Assembly (NCBI GenBank): GCA_023132135.1
Contig: JAGLYR010000262.1
Span: 1-6,902 of the forward strand
DNA length: 6,902 nucleotides
Source of the DNA: Candidatus Eiseniibacteriota bacterium
GTDB lineage: Bacteria; Arandabacterota; Arandabacteria; JAGLYR01
Direction: 5' to 3'
The number at the start of each line of letters is the position of its first letter. Position 1 is the first letter of the stretch. Positions 1 to 4,131 of the stretch are shown one piece after another. The notes under the pieces are model-generated. The model saw only the letters and a program-made list of their open reading frames with translations. It ran no database searches and had not been told where the DNA came from. The translations under genes were made by a program, and so were the position numbers.

Positions 1-35
1 GCCACCTGGCCAGTTGCCGGAGTCAGAATCCCTAC

Positions 36-94
36 CCTTCCACCCGACACCGTGTTCATCCCGCGGGGCACGTAGCACGAAGCACCGGTTCCGA
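36..94 (-). repeat. Two-module intergenic repeat, copy 1
   Basis: Read on the minus strand, this stretch begins with a 20-bp module (75-94, TCGGAACCGGTGCTTCGTGC). After an 19-nt spacer comes a second module (36-55, ACACGGTGTCGGGTGGAAGG). Both recur at 2582-2622 on the plus strand, the first exactly and the second with one mismatch, but there they sit in the opposite order and only 1 nt apart. The first module begins immediately after the stop codon of the minus-strand gene (95-97). No convincing terminator (stem plus T tract) is visible here. Function unknown. Confidence 0.7.
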
Positions 95-565
95 CTATCG
101 GCGCCAGCAGCGATATGGATTGTAGTAGTAGTTGGGGTTCTGCACGATGACGTCGAGGCGGAAGCTGTCGTTGGGCTGGTAGTGAATGCCGAAGCCGGGC
201 AGAACAACCTCAGCCCTGCTGTCAGCGCCCATATTCAGCGTGGGCTGAAAACCGACACCGACATCAGCCCAGAAGTAGGTCTGGTCGGTTAGCTGGTATC
301 TGACGTGATTAAGGAACAGACCTTGGGCGGAACTGCCGCTGGATCCGAACGCGCTGCCCATTCCGTATGAGAAGGACATCGAGTGGGAGACACTCAGACG
401 CGCAGGATCGATGAGCATCAGACTCTTGATACCGGTGGGTTGCCGGACCCCACCCCAGGTTTCCCTGAGATCGGCGAGGGAACTCCGCTCGTCCTGGGCA
501 TGACTGGTGGAGACGCAGGCAAACGCAACGCCGCACACAACGACTGACAGAATCCATGCTTTCAT
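95..565 (-). CDS. Short exported beta-strand-rich protein of unknown function
   Basis: This 156-residue protein is not recognised as a named family. Residues 1-23 form a clear Sec signal peptide: MKAW, then a hydrophobic core, ending SHA before QDERS. There is no lipobox, so it is probably periplasmic or outer-membrane associated. The mature part alternates polar and hydrophobic residues with many Gly, Ser and aromatics (for example SFSYGMGSAFGSSGSS, then VRYQLTDQTYFWADVGVGFQP). That is the pattern of amphipathic beta strands, and the style resembles small outer-membrane-like proteins of FCB-group candidate phyla. It is too short for a full large barrel. It ends in a basic, aromatic tail (YYYNPYRCWRR) directly beside a repeat, so a truncated or altered C terminus is possible. 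The start is supported by a weak GGGGA ribosome site 5 nt upstream and a strong promoter at 638-666. It is divergent from the metalloprotease gene. Being a real gene is well supported; function is open. Confidence 0.8.
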   Translation of the reverse strand: MKAWILSVVVCGVAFACVSTSHAQDERSSLADLRETWGGVRQPTGIKSLMLIDPARLSVSHSMSFSYGMGSAFGSSGSSAQGLFLNHVRYQLTDQTYFWADVGVGFQPTLNMGADSRAEVVLPGFGIHYQPNDSFRLDVIVQNPNYYYNPYRCWRR

Positions 566-582
566 GGCAATCCCCGCGAGGT

Positions 583-602
583 TGGTGAGAAATGCGGGCT
601 AG
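583..602 (+). repeat. Solo 20-bp copy of the MITE-like terminus
   Basis: The sequence TGGTGAGAAATGCGGGCTAG is identical to 2908-2927, the right end of the MITE-like element. No matching left end is present nearby, so this is a solo end or remnant. It lies in the predicted 5' leader of the minus-strand gene, starting 18 bp upstream of its start codon. Confidence 0.8.
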
Positions 603-637
603 GGGTCAACACCCATGGTTCCTCTCCCTCTAAGACC

Positions 638-666
638 ACAATAGCCCTGTTTGGTTCCATTGTCAA
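638..666 (-). promoter_or_regulatory. Sigma70-type promoter for the exported-protein gene
   Basis: On the minus strand a perfect -35 box TTGACA (661-666) is followed by a 17-nt spacer (644-660) and a -10 box TATTGT (638-643, 4 of 6 consensus bases). Transcription would start near position 631, giving a leader of about 65 nt that contains the 583-602 repeat. The perfect -35 and ideal spacing make this the best promoter candidate in the window. It is predicted from sequence only. Confidence 0.6.
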
Positions 667-725
667 GGCTTCGGCAGTCCGACCCGGAACATTAGCCTGG
701 GTCATTCAGGCCAGGGACTGCTCTG

Positions 726-769
726 GATGCCTTTTCCCTTGGACTAGGGACTAGGGACTGATTCTTCTC
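726..769 (-). repeat. Heptamer-type interspersed repeat, unit A (inverted)
   Basis: Read on the minus strand, this unit starts GAGAAG, then has two AGTCCCT heptamers and AGTCC, and ends CAAGGGAAAAGGCATC. The same layout is found at 2626-2670 and twice at 6725-6798 on the plus strand. It sits between the two divergent promoters, ending 9 bp before the -35 box of the metalloprotease gene. Confidence 0.8.
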
Positions 770-778
770 TCGACAGGC

Positions 779-806
779 TTGACTTCGGCCCCGGAAAGAG
801 TAAACT
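779..806 (+). promoter_or_regulatory. Candidate promoter for the metalloprotease gene
   Basis: TTGACT (779-784, 5 of 6 consensus) is followed by a 16-nt spacer and TAAACT (801-806, 4 of 6). A transcript would start near 813 and leave a leader of about 47 nt before the ATG at 860. It is plausible but less consensus-like than the divergent minus-strand promoter. Confidence 0.4.
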
Positions 807-847
807 TGAGGTATCACAGATTATGTGCGGATTCTATGTCACCTTAC

Positions 848-853
848 GGGAGG
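848..853 (+). promoter_or_regulatory. Ribosome binding site fixing the start at 860
   Basis: GGGAGG lies 6 nt before the ATG at 860. An in-frame TTG exists at 779, but it is the -35 box of the candidate promoter and would place 27 residues ahead of an obvious signal peptide. The 860 start is therefore preferred. Confidence 0.75.
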
Positions 854-859
854 TTGGAG

Positions 860-2557
860 ATGAGACACGCGCTATGGATTCCGTTTGTTCTTTCTGTCCT
901 GATTCCCGCTTCCGCCCTGGCCCACGAGGGCCATTCTTTCTGCGCCACACCTCTTTTCCAGGAGGCCAGGATCGCGCTCAGCGAGCAGTTCGACAGGTCG
1001 GCGCATCAGTCGCTGGCGCCCGCGGCGCGCGCCAAACCTGCTGTGGGCGACACCATGACTTTCTGGGCGTGGGACCTCACCGTCATGCCGCCGGTCTGGA
1101 TCCAGGTTCCCGCCACGTGCAGGGCGGTGGGCAGATACTGCTACGTTTGCGTTGCGGATGACCAGTGGAATGTGAACATGGATCAGGCCGACGTGGACCT
1201 GGTCGAGGAGAAATTCGACCACTCGACACCGGGGGATCCCACCCGTGGCATCTACGAGCTGGACACCGAGACCTTCGGGCCGGCCCCGGACGAACTCGAC
1301 AACGACCCGAAAATCTACATTTTCTACTCGGCTTTGGGTTGTTTCGGGAGCAGCTGCTTCGACGGCTACTTCAGCGTGTTCAACGAGTACACGGAGGAAG
1401 AAGCCCAGCAGCAGGGCGGCCATAGCAACGAGGTCGAGATGTTCTACATGAGCTGCGATCCCATCAACCCTACGGCCAACTCGACACTGTCCGTTCTGGC
1501 GCACGAATTCCAACACATGATTCACTGGAACATGGATCCTGACGAAGCTACCTGGGTCGACGAGGGTTGCGCGGAATATGCCATGTATCTCTATGGATAT
1601 CCCGATCCCATCACCGGTTTCCCGTCCAACCCCGACGACAATCTCATCGTGTGGGACCAGCAGTGGAGCGACTACATCCAGACGTACCTGTGGACGATGT
1701 ACCTGGCGGAGCACTTCGGCGGCAGTGCGACCATCACGGCTCTGGTGGCCGAGGCGGCCAACTCGATCGACGGTGTTGAGAATACCTTGGCGGGCCAGGG
1801 ATACAGCGAGACCTTCGAAGAAGTGTTCGTCGACTGGACCATCGCCAACTTCCTGGACGACACCTCCGTTGGCGAGGGGCAGTACGGTTACGCGTGGATC
1901 GATCTTCCGCCCTTCAGCGCGTCGTCCCAGCACAACAACTATCCGGTTCCATCCACCCAAGCTACGGTGCAGGACTGGGCGGCGGACTACGTCCGCTTCA
2001 TCGACGGGGCGCCGATGACTCTGTCCTACAATGGCCGGAACAACAGCTTTTTCAGCGTGCCTCTCCTCAAGATAGACGATGTCGCAGCCACAATGGTCGA
2101 GTACACGGTTCTGGATTCGCTCCAGGATGGTACGTTCCCGCTTCCCAACTTCGGGATCGGCTACGATACACTGATCATGGTCTCGTCGCATATCTCCTCC
2201 GAGGGGGGAGACCTCTACACCTACTGGACCGAGGAGCTGACGGAGGTGGCTTCTGATTTCGGTCCTGCATCTGGGCTGACATCGCCCGTCCTCTTCCAGA
2301 ACCAGCCCAATCCCTTCAACCCGGTGACGAAGATCGCGTTTGCTCTGCCGACGCGCGGGCACGTCCGGCTGGAAGTCTATGACGTGACAGGAGAACTGGT
2401 CGCGGAGCTCGTGAATGCGGAGGTCGAAGCGGGGTACAGATCGGTCGTATGGGATGGGTCGGACCGGTCAGGGGTTCCGGTTGCCCCCGGCGTGTACTTC
2501 TCCCGCATGGAAGCAGGCGGGAAGGTGCTGAGTCGGAAGATGGTTCTGGTCAAGTAG
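860..2557 (+). CDS. Secreted HEFQH zinc metalloprotease (M30/hyicolysin-like) with C-terminal FlgD-Ig/sorting-like domain
   Basis: The product has 565 residues. Residues 1-21 form a signal peptide (MRHALWIPFVLSVLIP..., cleavage after ALA). The catalytic core carries HEFQHMIHW at 215-223, where H215 and H219 would bind zinc and E216 be the general base. WVDEGCAEYA at 232-241 follows, where E235 or E239 is the likely third ligand. The preceding GYFS...NEVEMFYMS stretch and the HEFQHMI motif resemble peptidase family M30 (hyicolysin type). Assignment to M30 rather than another gluzincin-like family is a judgement without a profile search. Residues about 476-565 form a C-terminal domain beginning LFQNQPNPFNPVTKI, with VRLEVYDVTG, VVWDGSDRSG and APGVYFSRMEAG and ending in RKMVLVK. 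This is the FlgD-Ig-like module used in FCB-group bacteria as a secretion or sorting tail. The enzyme is inferred to act outside the cell or on its surface in protein degradation. Its substrate is unknown, and several cysteines in the catalytic half could form disulfides. Confidence 0.88.
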   Translation: MRHALWIPFVLSVLIPASALAHEGHSFCATPLFQEARIALSEQFDRSAHQSLAPAARAKPAVGDTMTFWAWDLTVMPPVWIQVPATCRAVGRYCYVCVADDQWNVNMDQADVDLVEEKFDHSTPGDPTRGIYELDTETFGPAPDELDNDPKIYIFYSALGCFGSSCFDGYFSVFNEYTEEEAQQQGGHSNEVEMFYMSCDPINPTANSTLSVLAHEFQHMIHWNMDPDEATWVDEGCAEYAMYLYGYPDPITGFPSNPDDNLIVWDQQWSDYIQTYLWTMYLAEHFGGSATITALVAEAANSIDGVENTLAGQGYSETFEEVFVDWTIANFLDDTSVGEGQYGYAWIDLPPFSASSQHNNYPVPSTQATVQDWAADYVRFIDGAPMTLSYNGRNNSFFSVPLLKIDDVAATMVEYTVLDSLQDGTFPLPNFGIGYDTLIMVSSHISSEGGDLYTYWTEELTEVASDFGPASGLTSPVLFQNQPNPFNPVTKIAFALPTRGHVRLEVYDVTGELVAELVNAEVEAGYRSVVWDGSDRSGVPVAPGVYFSRMEAGGKVLSRKMVLVK

Positions 2558-2581
2558 GGGCCCCGACCGCCCTGCGGCATG

Positions 2582-2622
2582 ACACGGTGTCGGGTCGAAG
2601 GTTCGGAACCGGTGCTTCGTGC
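2582..2622 (+). repeat. Two-module intergenic repeat, copy 2 (modules swapped)
   Basis: ACACGGTGTCGGGTCGAAGG (2582-2601) matches the reverse complement of 36-55 with one mismatch. TCGGAACCGGTGCTTCGTGC (2603-2622) matches the reverse complement of 75-94 exactly. The modules occur in the opposite order to copy 1. GACACGGTGTC (2581-2591) is itself palindromic around a central G. Heptamer-type unit B follows only 3 bp later. Confidence 0.75.
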
Positions 2623-2625
2623 AAG

Positions 2626-2670
2626 GAGAAGGGTATCAGAACAAGTCCCTAGTCCAAGGAAAAGGGCATC
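2626..2670 (+). repeat. Heptamer-type interspersed repeat, unit B
   Basis: This unit starts GAGAAGGGTATCAG and runs into AGTCCCTAGTCC and AAGGAAAAGGGCATC. A 28-bp block (2642-2669) is identical to 6725-6752. It is followed 14 bp later by the hairpin at 2685-2705. Confidence 0.85.
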
Positions 2671-2684
2671 ATACCCTCACCCTA

Positions 2685-2705
2685 CCCTCTCCCGGAGGGA
2701 GAGGG
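2685..2705 (+). repeat. REP-like hairpin, 9-bp perfect stem with GGA loop
   Basis: CCCTCTCCC (2685-2693) pairs perfectly with GGGAGAGGG (2697-2705) across a 3-nt GGA loop. It is preceded by TACCCTCACCCTA. From general knowledge, a 'CCCTCACCC...CCCTCTCCC...GGGAGAGGG' palindrome is a recurrent intergenic element in many bacteria. There is no T tract downstream, so intrinsic terminator function is doubtful, although it could stabilise the 3' end of the metalloprotease mRNA. Confidence 0.6.
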
Positions 2706-2812
2706 AAAACACCGGTAACAACCGGCCTTCTTGCTCTGCGTAATCTGCGGCCAAGGGTTCGCTGTTCTCGCGCTCGCCCTGTCGCCCACTCTCGCCCTCG
2801 CCACGTCGCCGT

Positions 2813-2927
2813 CTAACCTGCATTTCTCACCAGGTTTCGCTGCACCGATTTCCCTCTTGCCCTTTCAGTCGATTCTCACTAGCTTGTACGAATGTCCGCG
2901 GCGGGGCTGGTGAGAAATGCGGGCTAG
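2813..2927. mobile_element. 115-bp MITE-like element with 21-bp imperfect terminal inverted repeats
   Basis: The left end (2813-2833, CTAACCTGCATTTCTCACCA plus G) and the reverse complement of the right end (2907-2927, CTAGCCCGCATTTCTCACCA plus G) match at 19 of 21 positions. The inner 14 bp (2820-2833 against 2907-2920) are perfect. The ends begin with CTAR and finish with CTAG. The 73-bp interior has no coding potential. A solo right end occurs at 583-602. This fits a non-autonomous miniature element mobilised by a transposase in trans. No clear flanking target duplication was seen and the parent family is not identified. Confidence 0.5.
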
Positions 2928-2929
2928 TC

Positions 2930-3146
2930 TGGATTATGCATAAACATTCGTTGCCATGTAGCCGCAAGATACCCTGAAGGTGTCTCTCGACCGAGAGGGC
3001 ATGGAATAGAGAAGCAGAGAAACGGAGAGCCAGACCAAAATAGAATACGCACTGCTTTTCCCATGATGCCGTTCTCCGGCATCGGCTTCTCGGTTTCTCT
3101 GCCTGGATTATGCACGCACCCAACCTTGGAATTCGTGCATAATCCA
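2930..3146. repeat. Nested inverted-repeat block bounded by TGGATTATGCA
   Basis: TGGATTATGCA begins the block (2930-2940) and its exact complement TGCATAATCCA ends it (3136-3146). A third copy lies inside (3104-3114). Nested within are an imperfect inverted repeat of about 18 bp (3014-3031 with 3084-3102, one bulge and one mismatch) and a perfect 7-bp hairpin (3065-3071 with 3077-3083, 5-nt loop). A small CTCTC/GAGAG hairpin lies at 2984-2997. The arrangement suggests either a second miniature element or a structured leader RNA for the deacetylase gene. The block ends only 19 bp before its start codon. Confidence 0.5.
3104..3146. repeat. 13-bp perfect inverted repeat upstream of the deacetylase gene
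   Basis: TGGATTATGCACG (3104-3116) and CGTGCATAATCCA (3134-3146) are perfect complements separated by 17 nt. The right arm contains GTGCATAAT, which looks like an extended -10 element (CATAAT at 3138-3143). A transcript could then start near 3150, but no good -35 box is present at the right distance. The structure could be a promoter, an operator, an mRNA hairpin or simply an element end. Confidence 0.55.
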
Positions 3147-3155
3147 AGCTAGGAA

Positions 3156-3161
3156 GGGAGG
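3156..3161 (+). promoter_or_regulatory. Ribosome binding site for a GTG start
   Basis: GGGAGG ends 4 nt before the GTG at 3166. The overlapping ATG at 3164 is in a different frame from the conserved deacetylase sequence, so GTG is taken as the start. The encoded N terminus (RKVGLVYSP) fits the family beginning. Confidence 0.7.
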
Positions 3162-3165
3162 AAAT

Positions 3166-4107
3166 GTGCGAAAGGTCGGCTTGGTTTACTCGCCGGTGTA
3201 TTTGGAACACGACATGGGGCCCGCGCATCCGGAGTCGCCTGCGCGCCTCAAGGCCATCATCCGCCATCTGGAAGAGACGGGGCTGAAGGAGAAGCTCGTG
3301 GACATCGAGCCGTCGCCGTCGCCTGTTGAGTGGATAGAGCAGATTCATGCACCCGAGTATATCCAGTTTGTGAAGGATATCTGCGACGCTGGTGGGGGAC
3401 TGCTGGACTATGGGGACACAACCGCCTGCGCGAAGTCGTACCATGCGGCGCTCACGGCCGCAGGAGCAGGACTGGCAGCGGTGGACGCGGTGATGGATGG
3501 GAAGATTGGCAGAGCCTTCTGTGCCGTGAGACCCCCGGGGCACCACGCCGAGCGGGATCGCGCGATGGGCTTCTGCCTGTTCAACAACATCGCGATCGCC
3601 GCGGTCTACATACAGAAGAAGCACAAGATCGAGCGGGTCCTGATTCTGGATTGGGACGTCCATCACGGAAACGGGACCGAGCACACGTTCTGCGAATCGT
3701 CTGACGTTTTCTACGCGAGCATCCACCAGTATCCGCATTACCCCGGAACCGGAGCGGCGAGAGATTGCACAGGCAGAGGGAAACGAGGTTTCACCCTGAA
3801 CGTACCCCTGCCTGCGGGATCGGGTGACGATGCCTACATAGAGGCGCTCAAGGAGGAGATTCTCCCGCGTGCCCGGGAGTTCAAACCCGGTTTCGTGCTG
3901 ATCTCCGCCGGCTTCGACGCCCACAGGATGGACCCCCTGGCGGGTATGGAGCTGACGGATGACGGGTATCGGGGAATGACCCGAATGTTGTGCGAGCTCG
4001 CGGAGGAAACGGCCGGCGGACGCGTCGTGTCGTTCCTGGAAGGCGGGTACGACCTGTCTGCCATGCCGCGTTCCGTGGCTGCGCATATAGAAGAACTCGG
4101 GAGATAG
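3166..4107 (+). CDS. Histone deacetylase superfamily zinc amidohydrolase (class II-like)
   Basis: The 313-residue protein carries the full arginase/deacetylase-fold signature. HPESPARL lies at 21-28. The charge-relay histidines are in RPPGHHAER (H126, H127). DWDVHHGNGT at 162-171 supplies zinc ligands D164 and H166, and GFDAH supplies the third ligand D251. The catalytic tyrosine is Y295 in LEGGYDL. The YPHYPGTGA and LNVPLPAGSGDDAY segments are typical of class II-like bacterial members. All key residues are intact, so it should hydrolyse an acetyl-amide bond, either on lysine in proteins or on a small acetylated amine. Sequence alone does not separate protein deacetylase from acetylpolyamine amidohydrolase or AcuC-type roles. 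It has no signal peptide and is cytoplasmic. Its stop is 24 bp before clpB on the same strand, implying co-transcription, and the region upstream is a dense inverted-repeat block. Confidence 0.93.
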   Translation: MRKVGLVYSPVYLEHDMGPAHPESPARLKAIIRHLEETGLKEKLVDIEPSPSPVEWIEQIHAPEYIQFVKDICDAGGGLLDYGDTTACAKSYHAALTAAGAGLAAVDAVMDGKIGRAFCAVRPPGHHAERDRAMGFCLFNNIAIAAVYIQKKHKIERVLILDWDVHHGNGTEHTFCESSDVFYASIHQYPHYPGTGAARDCTGRGKRGFTLNVPLPAGSGDDAYIEALKEEILPRAREFKPGFVLISAGFDAHRMDPLAGMELTDDGYRGMTRMLCELAEETAGGRVVSFLEGGYDLSAMPRSVAAHIEELGR

Positions 4108-4118
4108 GAACGGAATAC

Positions 4119-4123
4119 AGGAG
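4119..4123 (+). promoter_or_regulatory. Ribosome binding site fixing the clpB start at 4132
   Basis: AGGAG lies 8 nt upstream of the ATG at 4132. An in-frame GTG at 4123 overlaps this site and so cannot use it. The ATG also gives the usual ClpB N terminus ([14 protein letters not shown]). Confidence 0.8.
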
Positions 4124-4131
4124 TGGGCAGC

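Larger units (their letters stand above)
566..859. other. Divergent intergenic region with two promoters and two repeats
   Basis: This 294-bp non-coding stretch separates the minus-strand exported-protein gene from the plus-strand metalloprotease gene. From left to right it holds a solo copy of the MITE-like terminus (583-602), a minus-strand promoter (638-666), weak inverted repeats around 695-715, an inverted copy of the heptamer-type repeat (726-769) and a plus-strand promoter (779-806). No additional credible gene was seen. Confidence 0.75.
2558..3165. other. 608-bp gene-free repeat-rich intergenic region
   Basis: No credible gene was found here. In order it contains the two-module repeat copy 2 (2582-2622), heptamer-type unit B (2626-2670), a strong GGA-loop hairpin (2685-2705), a pyrimidine-rich GC stretch of about 100 bp with no clear features (2706-2812), a MITE-like element (2813-2927) and a nested inverted-repeat block (2930-3146). 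The deacetylase ribosome site follows. No classical stem-plus-T-tract terminator was seen after the metalloprotease gene. Confidence 0.75.

Noticed and set aside
14-292. Plus-strand open frame of 92 codons at the left edge
   Set aside because: It overlaps the exported-protein gene on the other strand, which has a signal peptide, ribosome site and strong promoter. The plus-strand product has no recognisable features.
779-860. Upstream TTG start for the metalloprotease
   Set aside because: It would put 27 non-hydrophobic residues before the signal peptide, coincides with the -35 promoter box, and lacks the ribosome site that the ATG at 860 has.
872-2362. Minus-strand open frame of 496 codons
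   Set aside because: It is antisense to the metalloprotease, which has a signal peptide, HEFQH motif and C-terminal domain. The antisense product is Arg/His/Val-rich with no domain pattern.
2685-2705. Strong hairpin considered as an intrinsic terminator
   Set aside because: The stem is followed by AAAACACC on the plus strand and not by a T tract, and it lies about 130 bp beyond the stop codon. The minus strand has no suitable T tract serving a nearby gene either.
2731-2913. Small plus-strand frame with a hydrophobic start (60 codons)
   Set aside because: The start would be TTG with no ribosome site. The hydrophobic stretch comes from a pyrimidine-rich repeat-like region, and the frame runs through the MITE-like element.
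4108-4131. Search for a heat-shock operator (CIRCE) or separate promoter before clpB
   Set aside because: The 24-bp gap holds only the ribosome site; no CIRCE inverted repeat or -35/-10 pair is present.
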